Assembly: GCF_030398385.1 (NCBI RefSeq)
Contig: NZ_JAOAOQ010000006.1
Coordinates: forward strand, 124,001 to 188,000
From: Aquibium sp. ELW1220
Lineage (GTDB): Bacteria; Pseudomonadota; Alphaproteobacteria; Rhizobiales; Rhizobiaceae
DNA: 64,000 bases
Direction: 5' to 3'
Position 1 is the stretch's first letter, and each line of letters begins with the position of its first letter. Of this stretch, positions 42,916 to 51,004 are shown in pieces. Made by a program: the position numbers and the translations under genes. The notes beneath the pieces are model-generated. The model was not told the origin of the DNA and ran no database searches. It saw only the letters and a program-made list of their open reading frames with translations.

Positions 42916-44502
42916 ATGTTCGAATCCCTCCAGGAGCGCCTTGGCTCCATCCTGAACGGCCTGACCGGCCGCGGCGCGCTGTCGGAGGCCGATGTCTCGG
43001 CGGCGCTCCGCGAGGTTCGCCGCGCGCTGATCGAGGCCGACGTGGCGCTCGAGGTCGTGCGTTCCTTCGTCGAGAAGGTGCGCGAGAAGGCTGTCGGCGC
43101 CGCGGTCGTGAAGTCGATCAAGCCCGGCCAGATGGTCGTCAAGATCGTCCATGACGAGCTCGTCTCCATGCTCGGCGACGAGGGCAAGGCGATCGACCTC
43201 AACGCGCCGGCACCGGTCGTCATCATGATGGTCGGCCTGCAGGGCTCGGGCAAGACCACCACGACGGGCAAGATCGCGAAACGTCTGACCGAGCGCCAGG
43301 GCAAGAAGGTCCTGATGGCCTCGCTCGACACGCGCCGCCCGGCCGCGCAGGAACAGCTGCGCCAGCTGGGCGAACAGGTGAAGGTCGCGACCCTGCCGAT
43401 CATCGCCGGCCAGTCGCCGGTCGACATCGCCAGGCGCGCGGTCCAGGCCGGCAAGCTCGGCGGCCACGACGTCGTCATCCTCGACACGGCCGGGCGCACG
43501 CATATCGACGAGCCGCTGATGGTCGAGATGGCAGACATCCGCAAGGTGTCGTCGCCGCACGAGATCCTGCTGGTCGCCGATGCGCTGACCGGTCAGGACG
43601 CCGTCAACCTCGCCCGCAACTTCGACGAACGCGTCGGCATCACCGGCCTCGTGCTCACCCGCATGGACGGCGACGGCCGCGGCGGCGCGGCGCTGTCGAT
43701 GCGCGCCGTCACCGGCAAGCCGGTCAAGCTGATCGGCGTCGGCGAGAAGATGGACGCGCTGGAGGAGTTCCACCCCAAGCGCATCGCCGACCGCATTCTC
43801 GGCATGGGCGACATCGTCTCGCTCGTCGAGAAGGCCGCCGAAAACATCGACGCCGAGAAGGCGGCGGCGATGGCCAGGAAGATGCAGTCCGGCAAGTTCG
43901 ACCTGAACGACCTCGCCGACCAGCTGCGCCAGATGCAGTCCATGGGCGGCATGGGCGGCATCATGGGCATGATGCCCGGCATGGGCAAGATGAAGGACCA
44001 GATGGCCTCGGCCGGCCTCGACGACAAGATGTTCGGGCGCCAGCTCGCCATCATCTCGTCGATGACCAAGGCCGAGCGCGCCAACCCGGATATCCTCAAG
44101 CATTCACGCAAGAAGCGCATCGCGGCCGGCTCGGGCACAGACGCCGCCGAGATCAACAAGCTTCTCAAGATGCACCGCCAGATGGCGGACATGATGAAGG
44201 CCATGGGCGGCAAGGGCAAGGGCGGCGGCATGATGCGCGGCCTCATGGGCGGCATGGCGCAGAAGATGGGCCTCGGCGGCATGATGGGCGGCGGCCCGAT
44301 GGGGGGGATGCCGGACCTGTCGAAGATGAATCCAAAACAGCTCGAGCAGTTGAAGAAGCAGGCGGAAGCCGCCGGTCTCGGCGGCGGCATGCCGAAGGGT
44401 CTGCCCGGCCTCGGCGGCGGCGGGCTTCCGGGCCTTCCCGGCGGGCCTCGCCTGCCCGGTCTGGGCGGCGGTGGCTTCCCCGGCCTGCCGAAGAAGAAGT
44501 GA
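42916..44502 (+). CDS. ffh: Signal recognition particle protein Ffh
   Basis: 528 residues from ATG 42916 (MFESLQERLG). The N domain is followed by the SRP GTPase (G1 GLQGSGKTTTTGKIA, residues 107-121; DTRRPAAQEQL; DTAGRTHIDEPL; TRMDGDGRGGAALS) and the methionine-rich M domain that binds 4.5S RNA and signal peptides. The C-terminal tail of about 80 residues is unusually rich in Gly, Met and Pro (repeats of LPGLGGGG) and is likely disordered. It directs membrane proteins to FtsY and SecYEG. Confidence 0.98.
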   Translation: MFESLQERLGSILNGLTGRGALSEADVSAALREVRRALIEADVALEVVRSFVEKVREKAVGAAVVKSIKPGQMVVKIVHDELVSMLGDEGKAIDLNAPAPVVIMMVGLQGSGKTTTTGKIAKRLTERQGKKVLMASLDTRRPAAQEQLRQLGEQVKVATLPIIAGQSPVDIARRAVQAGKLGGHDVVILDTAGRTHIDEPLMVEMADIRKVSSPHEILLVADALTGQDAVNLARNFDERVGITGLVLTRMDGDGRGGAALSMRAVTGKPVKLIGVGEKMDALEEFHPKRIADRILGMGDIVSLVEKAAENIDAEKAAAMARKMQSGKFDLNDLADQLRQMQSMGGMGGIMGMMPGMGKMKDQMASAGLDDKMFGRQLAIISSMTKAERANPDILKHSRKKRIAAGSGTDAAEINKLLKMHRQMADMMKAMGGKGKGGGMMRGLMGGMAQKMGLGGMMGGGPMGGMPDLSKMNPKQLEQLKKQAEAAGLGGGMPKGLPGLGGGGLPGLPGGPRLPGLGGGGFPGLPKKK

Positions 44503-44515
44503 GCGGGAGGAACGC

Positions 44516-44872
44516 TTGAGCCACGCAGACGACACGGATGATACGACTGCCCGCGCCCGCGAGGTCCTCGCCGGCTACCGCGCCTCGATCGACAACATCG
44601 ACGCGGCGCTGATCCACATGCTGGCCGAGCGCTTCCGCTGCACCAAGGCGGTCGGCGTGCTGAAGGCCGAGCACGGCCTGCCGCCGGCAGACCCGAGCCG
44701 CGAGCAGCAGCAGATCGAGCGCCTGCGCAGGCTCGCGAAGGATGCCCAGCTCGACCCCGATTTCGCGGAGAAGTTCCTCGCCTTCATCGTCAAGGAAGTG
44801 ATCCGCCACCACGAGATGATCGCCGCTGCCTCGGCCGCGAGCGACCAGGAAAGCGCCCCGGCGGGCGCGTGA
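44516..44872 (+). CDS. Chorismate mutase (AroQ type)
   Basis: 118 residues from TTG 44516, which has GGGAGG five bases upstream and lies 13 bases after ffh. It is an all-alpha AroQ fold: YRASIDNIDAALIHMLAERF, then TKAVGVLKAEHGLPPADPSR, then FLAFIVKEVIRHHEMI. It carries the Arg/Lys/Glu active-site set of monofunctional chorismate mutases. It makes prephenate for phenylalanine and tyrosine. Clustering between ffh and rpsP is usual in Rhizobiales. Confidence 0.9.
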   Translation: MSHADDTDDTTARAREVLAGYRASIDNIDAALIHMLAERFRCTKAVGVLKAEHGLPPADPSREQQQIERLRRLAKDAQLDPDFAEKFLAFIVKEVIRHHEMIAAASAASDQESAPAGA

Positions 44873-44923
44873 CCATCAGGCCGGAAGGCCCCCAACCCTA
44901 GCAAGACATCAGGAGAACCAACA

Positions 44924-45313
44924 ATGTCGCTGAAGATCAGACTGGCCCGCGCGGGCTCCAAGAAGCGCCCCTACTACCACGTCGTCGTCGCCGACGCCCG
45001 TTCGCCGCGCGACGGCCGCTTCATCGAGGCGATCGGCGCCTGGAACCCGATGGTCCCGAAGGACGGCGAGCGGGTGAAGATCGACGTCGAGCGCGTCCAG
45101 CACTGGATGTCGCATGGTGCCCAGCCGACCGATCGCGTGCTGCGCTTCCTCGACGAGGCCGGCATCGTCAAGCGCCCGGCCCGCTCGAACCCGAAGAAGG
45201 CCGAGCCGGGCAAGAAGGCCCAGGAGCGTGCCGCCATGCTGAAGAAGACCGAAGAGGCGCTCGCCGCCAAGATGGCCGCCGAGCGCGCCTCCTCCGAGGA
45301 AGCCGCTTCCTGA
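44924..45313 (+). CDS. rpsP: 30S ribosomal protein S16
   Basis: 129 residues: [39 protein letters not shown] and [20 protein letters not shown] are the S16 core, followed by an Ala/Lys/Glu-rich tail typical of alphaproteobacteria. ATG 44924 follows AGGAGAACCAACA. The genes that normally follow (rimM, trmD, rplS) are absent; a hairpin and a minus-strand ATPase gene follow instead. Confidence 0.98.
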   Translation: MSLKIRLARAGSKKRPYYHVVVADARSPRDGRFIEAIGAWNPMVPKDGERVKIDVERVQHWMSHGAQPTDRVLRFLDEAGIVKRPARSNPKKAEPGKKAQERAAMLKKTEEALAAKMAAERASSEEAAS

Positions 45314-45343
45314 GACACGGTTGCGTGACGCTCTGACGTTTGG

Positions 45344-45370
45344 ACGGCGGGCCTCGGCCCGCCGTTCTTC
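45344..45370 (+). terminator. Hairpin terminator after rpsP
   Basis: ACGGCGGGCC (45344-45353) pairs with GGCCCGCCGT (45356-45365), followed by a T-rich TCTTC tail. The tail is imperfect but the position, 30 bases after rpsP, supports the call. Confidence 0.6.
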
Positions 45371-45404
45371 GTTTGGGGGCCGAGGTAGACAAGGAAATTG
45401 TCGG

Positions 45405-46604
45405 CTAGTCGAATGCTTGACGGGATGGAAACTCGCGCCGGATGAAGTCGTCGAAAAGCGGCACGGTGAAGTCCGTACTGCCGTAAGCGGGGCTCCAGAT
45501 CATGCCCTTCGCAATCAGGCTTGATCGGAGCGGTGCAACGGTCGACACCTTCGCGCCATAGGCCTTCGCGATGTCACCTGAGAGGTGAGGACCGGGACCG
45601 AGAGACGCCATCGCCGCGATGTACTTCCGTTCCGTGGGAGTCATTCGCTCCAGTCGCATGCGGAAGAAGCTCTCGTCGAGCCTTCGGATCGCCTCGGGCC
45701 TCGCCCGCTCGACATCATCCTGCGTGATCTGATCTCCCCTGGCGATGTTCCAGGATACAAAGCCCCACTCCTGCAGGAAGTAGGGATATCCCTTCGTAAC
45801 TCTGATGATCTCGTTGACTGCGCCCTCCGTGAACAAGACACCTTGTCTGCGAGCCGGCTCTGTAATGGCCGTGGTCGCGTCCGCATCGCTCAGCGCTTCG
45901 ACTCTGGGGAAATCAAAGAGCCTTTCTGCGTAAGATTTGGAGTCTCCCATCTTGGCCAGAAGCTGCGGCAAGCCCGCCCCAAGCACGACGATAGGAAGTC
46001 CGCGCTGGCTCACCCGATGGACTGCCATGACGAGCGCGCTCAGCTCCGTCGCGGATAGATACTGCAACTCGTCGATCATGATGGCCAATGCCGTACCCCG
46101 CGCCTTGGCCGCTTGTCCCACGACCTGCAGGAGTTCCGGCAGGTCGTTCGTGATATCCCCGCTATCGGCAAGACCGATTTCCTCGCCGAAATCGAGACCT
46201 ACTTCTATGTCTCCAACCTTTACATTGAGCGATTTGGCGAAGCTTCGAAGAACACGAAGGCCGCGATGCGCCAACTCTCTCGCGGCAGCCGAACTCGACA
46301 TGCGCAGCAACGCTGTCCGCAACTGCGGAATCAGGAGCTTCGGGAGCGATGCGTCGTCGTGAGCCTCCACGAAGATCACGTGGTACTTGTCATCTTCCGC
46401 AAGCTCTTGCACCTTGTTCAGAACGACCGTCTTTCCGACCCCGCGCAGCCCCACTGCGATAAAGCTCTTTCCGTGAAGCCCCCCTCGCGCGCGTCGCAGC
46501 GCCAAGGTCGCCGTAGTGACCAAATCGTCACGCCCGGCGATCACCGGAGGTCTCGTGCCCGCGCCTGGGACATAGGGGTTTAAGGCTGGATCCATAGGAG
46601 ACAT
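45405..46604 (-). CDS. Standalone AAA ATPase (ORC1/AAA_16-like), probable horizontal acquisition
   Basis: 399 residues. It begins MSPMDPALNPYVPGAGTRPP, then Walker A VGLRGVGKTVVLNKVQ (about 51-66), Walker B LAIMIDELQYLSA, sensor region IVVLGAGLPQLLAK, and a C-terminal winged helix (MTPTERKYIAAMASLGPGPH and GDIAKAYGAKVSTVAPLRSS). Such stand-alone ATPases occur in mobile or defence settings and are uncharacterised. Base composition looks lower in G+C and codon use more relaxed than in neighbours. It sits where rimM-trmD should follow rpsP. Repeated AT-rich boxes lie upstream (46616-46691). Confidence 0.8.
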   Translation of the reverse strand: MSPMDPALNPYVPGAGTRPPVIAGRDDLVTTATLALRRARGGLHGKSFIAVGLRGVGKTVVLNKVQELAEDDKYHVIFVEAHDDASLPKLLIPQLRTALLRMSSSAAARELAHRGLRVLRSFAKSLNVKVGDIEVGLDFGEEIGLADSGDITNDLPELLQVVGQAAKARGTALAIMIDELQYLSATELSALVMAVHRVSQRGLPIVVLGAGLPQLLAKMGDSKSYAERLFDFPRVEALSDADATTAITEPARRQGVLFTEGAVNEIIRVTKGYPYFLQEWGFVSWNIARGDQITQDDVERARPEAIRRLDESFFRMRLERMTPTERKYIAAMASLGPGPHLSGDIAKAYGAKVSTVAPLRSSLIAKGMIWSPAYGSTDFTVPLFDDFIRREFPSRQAFD

Positions 46605-46615
46605 CCAAGACGGGG

Positions 46616-46691
46616 GAGTTTATCGAGTTTAGGGTACCTTATCGAGGAAAGCCGGAGGTCATCCTTACGGAGTTTAGGATAGTTTATCAAG
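46616..46691. repeat. Two 22-bp direct repeats plus a half-copy upstream of the AAA ATPase gene
   Basis: The pattern GAGTTTAGG-G/A-TA-N2-TTATC-G/A-AG occurs at 46625-46646 and 46670-46691 (18 of 22 positions the same, 45-base period), with a partial GAGTTTATCGAG at 46616-46627. The tract is AT-rich against its surroundings. It may hold operator sites for the ATPase gene or a mobile-element end. Confidence 0.6.
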
Positions 46692-46772
46692 CGTTCATGA
46701 TTTGTTCGGAACCCCGAACTCGATCATGCCGGTGCCGCCATGTCTGACAGAGCATGCCATGCGTCATGAGCC

Positions 46773-47384
46773 CTACCCCTCCACCGCCAGCGCCACGACG
46801 CTGACCAGTCCGCGCGCTGCGCGCCGCTGCTCCCCTGGATCGGCGATACGCATCTTGATGCCCTCGATCCCATCGAGCAGCAGCGAGGCGAGAATCTCGG
46901 GTGACAGGTCGCGCGCGGAGAGATCGACGAGCCTGGCGTCCGCCTCCTCGGCGATGGCGGCGGTGAACGACCGGCACAGGCGCGATTTCCACTCGGCGAT
47001 CAGGTCGCCTGCGAGGCTGCTCTTCATGTCGAGCATGGCGGCGGCATGCGGCGAATCCCCGAACCGATCGTGCAGCGCAAATACGCCCGCATCCAGTGCA
47101 TCGCGGAGCCGGTCCGCCAGCGGCCCGCCTCCGTCCATCACGTGCTGAACGGTGCCGGAAGACCAGTCGACAAGATCGATCGCGATCGCACGATAGATGT
47201 CGGCCTTGTTGCGGAACTGGAGATAGAGCGACGGCCGCGACATCTCGGCCGCGCGCGCGATGTCGTCCATGGTCGTGCGCTGGTAGCCGCAGGCCAGGAA
47301 AGCCTTGACCGCGCCTTCGATAATGCGGGCGCGCTTGTCGGCTTCACGATTGTCCGCGTCGGACCGGGCGGCACTGCTGTCCAT
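46773..47384 (-). CDS. TetR-family transcriptional repressor
   Basis: 203 residues. The N-terminal helix-turn-helix reads RTTMDDIARAAEMSRPSLYL with QFRNKADIYRAI, and the remainder is an all-alpha ligand domain with VSVVALAVEG at the end. It is divergent from the molybdenum hydroxylase operon; the 27-bp perfect palindrome at 47411-47437 lies between them and overlaps both promoters, so it should repress itself and the hydroxylase, cytochrome and efflux genes until a small-molecule ligand binds. Confidence 0.93.
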   Translation of the reverse strand: MDSSAARSDADNREADKRARIIEGAVKAFLACGYQRTTMDDIARAAEMSRPSLYLQFRNKADIYRAIAIDLVDWSSGTVQHVMDGGGPLADRLRDALDAGVFALHDRFGDSPHAAAMLDMKSSLAGDLIAEWKSRLCRSFTAAIAEEADARLVDLSARDLSPEILASLLLDGIEGIKMRIADPGEQRRAARGLVSVVALAVEG

Positions 47385-47410
47385 TACGATTCCTGAACTT
47401 CCAGACCCTC

Positions 47411-47437
47411 ATTGACAAAATGACGAAATTTGTCAAT
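47411..47437. promoter_or_regulatory. TetR operator with overlapping divergent promoters
   Basis: Perfect inverted repeat ATTGACAAA (47411-47419), nine-base spacer, TTTGTCAAT (47429-47437). Each arm contains a TTGACA -35 box, one facing each way. For the plus direction the -10 would be AATATG (47435-47440) at 17-base spacing. It lies 27 bases from the tetR ATG. Confidence 0.85.
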
Positions 47438-47496
47438 ATGTCTCGACGTCGGCCATGGTCCGGCGACGCAAGAGACGACAACGAAGGGTATCCCTC

Positions 47497-47958
47497 ATGC
47501 GCCTGACAGTCGACGGCAAACAGATCGAGATCGATGCCGACCCCGACATGCCGCTGCTCTGGGCCCTGCGCGATCTTGCGGGCATCCTCGGCCCGAAGTT
47601 CGGTTGTGGCATTGCCGCCTGCGGCGCCTGCACGGTCCTGATCGACGGATCGCCCGTCCGCTCCTGCGTCCTGCCGATCGGCGGCGTGGAAGGCGAGATC
47701 GTGACGATCGAGGGCCTCGCGAGGGATGGGACCCTGTCGGTCGTGCAGCAGGCCTGGCTCGACGAGCAGGTCGCCCAGTGCGGCTATTGCCAGGCCGGCC
47801 AGATCATGAGCGCGACCGCGCTGCTCGACGAGATCGAGAACCCGACCGACGAGGACATCGACAATGCCATGTCGGGCAATCTCTGCCGCTGCGGCACCTA
47901 TCCCCGGATCCGCGCTGCGATAAAGCGCGCCGCCGCAACCAAGCTGGCGAGGGCCTGA
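47497..47958 (+). CDS. [2Fe-2S] subunit of molybdenum hydroxylase (IorA-like)
   Basis: 153 residues from ATG 47497 with GAAGGG upstream. A plant-type ferredoxin cluster (C37, C42, C45, C57 in [17 protein letters not shown]) and the second helical cluster domain (C95-x2-C98 and C130-x-C132) define the small subunit of the xanthine oxidase family. It passes electrons from the molybdopterin subunit encoded next to the diheme cytochrome. First gene of the TetR-controlled operon. Confidence 0.93.
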   Translation: MRLTVDGKQIEIDADPDMPLLWALRDLAGILGPKFGCGIAACGACTVLIDGSPVRSCVLPIGGVEGEIVTIEGLARDGTLSVVQQAWLDEQVAQCGYCQAGQIMSATALLDEIENPTDEDIDNAMSGNLCRCGTYPRIRAAIKRAAATKLARA

Positions 47959-47960
47959 TC

Positions 47961-50237
47961 ATGGCGAGCATCGGCAAGATCACCCGCCGCGCCTTCCTGA
48001 TCGGCGCGACCGCCATCACCGGCGGCATCGCCGTCGGCTACTACCTCTACCGGCGCCCCTATCCGAACCCGCTTGAGGACGAACTGGCGGAGGGCGAGGC
48101 CACCTTCAATCCCTATGTGAAGATCGCAGGGGACGGCGCCATCACGGTCATCGCGCCCCGCGCCGAGATGGGCCAGGGCATTTCGACCACCCTGGCGGCA
48201 CTGGTGGCGGAGGAACTCGACGTGCCGCTCGAAGCGGTCACCGTCGAGCACGGGCCGGCCTCCTATGCCTACTACAATTCCGAGATGCTGGCCGAGGGCG
48301 GGCCGTTCCCCTTCTGGGACGAGAGCATCATGGCCGAGACGGTGCGCGGTGCCATGGGCGGCGTCGGCAAGGTGCTCGGTCTGCAGGGTACGGGCGGCTC
48401 GTCCTCGACGCGCGACGGCTTCGACCGGATGCGCCAGGCCGGGGCCGCGGCCCGCCAGATGCTGGTCGCCGCCGCGGCCACCTCGCTCGGCGTCGCCGCA
48501 CGCGACCTGGCGACCGGCGACGGCCGCATCACCCATGCCGCCTCGGGACGCTCCGTCGGCTATGGCGATGTCGCCGCAGCGGCCGCCGAACTCGACCCGC
48601 CGTCTGAGGTCGTGCTCAAGCAACGGGCTGACTGGAGGATCCTCGGCAAGTCGCAGAACCGCGTCGACATGCGGGACAAGGTGACGGGCGCGCCCATCTT
48701 CGGCGTCGATGTCGTGCAGCCCGACATGCTGTTCGGCACGGTGCGCATGAGCCCGCGTTTCTGGCAGAAGGCCACGCGCGCCGACCTGTCGAAGGCGCAG
48801 GCGATGCCGGGCGTGGTCAAGGTGGTGCCGATCGACACGACCTATGGCAGCGGTTTCGGCGTCATCGCGGACAACACCTGGGCTGCCTTCCGGGCCGCCG
48901 AGGCGATCGAGGTCGAGTGGGGTACGGCCGGATATCCGGCCGACAGCGCCGGCATGACGGCGCGCCTGAAAGAGGCGCTCGCCAGCCCAGGAGGAAACTC
49001 GGCGCGCGACGAAGGCGACGTCGACACCGCCTTCGCCGATGCGCCGGGCGAGCGGCTGGTCGAAGCCGAATACGAGGTGCCGTTCCTCGCCCACATGTGC
49101 ATGGAGCCGATGACCGCCACGGCCCGCCTCAGGGACGGGGTGCTCGACGTCTGGTCGCCGAACCAGTTTCCCACGATGACGCGTCAGCTCTGCGCCGATG
49201 TCGCCGGGATCGAGACCGACAAGGTCAACGTCCACACCACCTCGCTCGGCGGCGGCTTCGGCCGGCGCGGCGAGATGGATTTTTCCATGTATGCGACCGC
49301 ATTGGCCCGGGAAGCGGGCGGCCGTCCGGTCAAGGTCACCTGGACGCGCGAGGAGGACACCCGCCACGACACATACCGCCCGGCGGCGGCCGGCCGTTTC
49401 CGCGCCCGCCTGGGGTCCGACGGATCGCCCGAGGCAGTGGAGATGCGCATCGCCTCGCCCTCGGTCGTCGCCGGCATCCTGCGCCGGACGTTCCCGTCGA
49501 TCTCGCCGATGGGTCCCGACAAGTCGATCGTCGACGGCGCCTGCAACCAGCCCTACACGATCCCGCACTACCGCGTGACCGGCATCGAGGCTGATCTGGG
49601 CGTTCCCGTCGGCTTCTGGCGCGCCGTCGGCAACTCGTTCAACGGCTTCTTCCACGAGTGCTTCATGGACGAGATCGCCGAACGCGGCGGCACCGATCCG
49701 GTCGAACTGCGCCGCCGCCTGATGAAGGATTATCCGGCAGCGCTGGCCGTGGTCGACAAGGTGGCAACCATGTCGGATTGGGGCTCGCCTCTCGCCGACG
49801 GCACGGCGAAGGGCTTCGCCTTCACCCTGTCCTTCGGCTCCTGGGTGGGCGAGGTGGTGCAGGTCTCGCAATCCGACGCCGGCCTCCGCATCGACAAGGT
49901 CTGGATCGCGGCCGACGTCGGCACGGCGCTCGACCCCGGCATTCTCGAAGCGCAGCTCGTCTCCGGCGCCATTTACGGCCTCTCCGCCGCCATGGGCCAG
50001 GAGATCACCTTCGCCGATGGCATGGTCGAGCAGTCCAACTTCCACGACCACGACGCCATGCGCATGCACCAGTGCCCGGCATTCGAGGTGGCGATCCTGG
50101 AAAACTTCCACAAGATGGGCGGCGCCGGCGAGATCGGCACGCCGCCCGCCCTGCCGGCCCTCGCCAACGCCGTCTTCGCGCTGACCGGCAAGCGCATCCG
50201 CACGTTGCCATTGTCGAAGGAGGTCTCCTTCGCATGA
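47961..50237 (+). CDS. Molybdopterin-binding hydroxylase large subunit (IorB-like), Tat-exported
   Basis: 758 residues from ATG 47961, two bases after the small-subunit stop. The N-terminus has a twin-arginine signal (ITRRAFLIGATAITGGIAVG), so the folded holoenzyme is exported or anchored in the periplasm. The molybdopterin domains contain PRAEMGQGISTTLAALVAEE, TSLGGGFGRRGEMDF and FHKMGGAGEIGTPPALP with the catalytic Glu near the end. It belongs to the isoquinoline 1-oxidoreductase or aldehyde oxidase group rather than cytosolic xanthine dehydrogenase, and lacks a FAD subunit. The likely electron acceptor is the cytochrome encoded next. The substrate may be an N-heterocycle or aldehyde. Confidence 0.92.
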   Translation: MASIGKITRRAFLIGATAITGGIAVGYYLYRRPYPNPLEDELAEGEATFNPYVKIAGDGAITVIAPRAEMGQGISTTLAALVAEELDVPLEAVTVEHGPASYAYYNSEMLAEGGPFPFWDESIMAETVRGAMGGVGKVLGLQGTGGSSSTRDGFDRMRQAGAAARQMLVAAAATSLGVAARDLATGDGRITHAASGRSVGYGDVAAAAAELDPPSEVVLKQRADWRILGKSQNRVDMRDKVTGAPIFGVDVVQPDMLFGTVRMSPRFWQKATRADLSKAQAMPGVVKVVPIDTTYGSGFGVIADNTWAAFRAAEAIEVEWGTAGYPADSAGMTARLKEALASPGGNSARDEGDVDTAFADAPGERLVEAEYEVPFLAHMCMEPMTATARLRDGVLDVWSPNQFPTMTRQLCADVAGIETDKVNVHTTSLGGGFGRRGEMDFSMYATALAREAGGRPVKVTWTREEDTRHDTYRPAAAGRFRARLGSDGSPEAVEMRIASPSVVAGILRRTFPSISPMGPDKSIVDGACNQPYTIPHYRVTGIEADLGVPVGFWRAVGNSFNGFFHECFMDEIAERGGTDPVELRRRLMKDYPAALAVVDKVATMSDWGSPLADGTAKGFAFTLSFGSWVGEVVQVSQSDAGLRIDKVWIAADVGTALDPGILEAQLVSGAIYGLSAAMGQEITFADGMVEQSNFHDHDAMRMHQCPAFEVAILENFHKMGGAGEIGTPPALPALANAVFALTGKRIRTLPLSKEVSFA

Positions 50238-50836
50238 GGCGCGCGATATTGCTGACAGTCACTGCCATGCTGCTTGGCGGCGTCGCCGGCGCCCAGGAAG
50301 CGGCGGCGCCGTCCACCGAGGCACCGGCCGTCGATCCGGCGGCCGGCCTTGCCGCCTGGCAGGACGTCTACGCGGTCTTCTCCCATCCGCGCTGCGCCAA
50401 CTGCCACGTCGAGGACGACCATCCCCGCTGGTCGGGCGCCCACTACGGCGAGACCCGCATCCACGCTTTCAACGTGATGCGCGGCGCCGATGGATCGGGC
50501 TTCGGGAATCCCGGCCTGCGCTGCACGACCTGCCATTTCGACAGCAATTCCAACGTTCTGCACGGTCCGCCCGGCGCACCCGGATGGCATCTGGCCCCGG
50601 TCGAGATGGTCTGGTTCGGCAAGAGCTCGCCCGAGATCTGCGCCCAGATCAAGGACCCCGGGCGGAATGGCGGCCGGACGATTTCTGAGGTGGCCGAGCA
50701 TGTGCGCGACGATGCCCTCGTCGGCTGGGGCTGGGCGCCGGGTCCGGGGCGCGAACCCGCCCCCCGATCAGCCGAGGAAACCTTCGCTGCACTCGAACGA
50801 TGGAATGCCGCCGGAGCACCCTGTCCGGCCGAGTGA
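50234..50836 (+). CDS. Periplasmic diheme cytochrome c of the hydroxylase operon
   Basis: 200 residues; ATG 50234 overlaps the large-subunit stop (ATGA). A signal peptide (AILLTVTAMLLGGVAGA) is followed by two heme-c motifs, C54-A-N-C-H58 and C97-T-T-C-H101. The protein probably takes electrons from the exported molybdenum hydroxylase to the respiratory chain. A homologous gene is a regular third partner of IorAB-type operons. Confidence 0.88.
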   Translation: MRRAILLTVTAMLLGGVAGAQEAAAPSTEAPAVDPAAGLAAWQDVYAVFSHPRCANCHVEDDHPRWSGAHYGETRIHAFNVMRGADGSGFGNPGLRCTTCHFDSNSNVLHGPPGAPGWHLAPVEMVWFGKSSPEICAQIKDPGRNGGRTISEVAEHVRDDALVGWGWAPGPGREPAPRSAEETFAALERWNAAGAPCPAE

Positions 50837-51004
50837 GTATTCGATCAAGAAAACTGACTGTTTCGCGCTTCGGCTTTGGAGTACACAGCGCCACGAAAGT
50901 GACCGCGCCGGTTGCGGATTGAACGCGACTGCCACCTGCCCCACATGAGGGCGGCGGATCTATCGAGAAGACGCCCCGGGGCGCGAGTCGCGCAGGAACA
51001 GGAC

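Noticed and set aside
50837-51004. Separate gene upstream of the RND adaptor
   Set aside because: The open frame from 50912 adds a basic, non-conserved N-terminus; the adaptor starts better at 51005.
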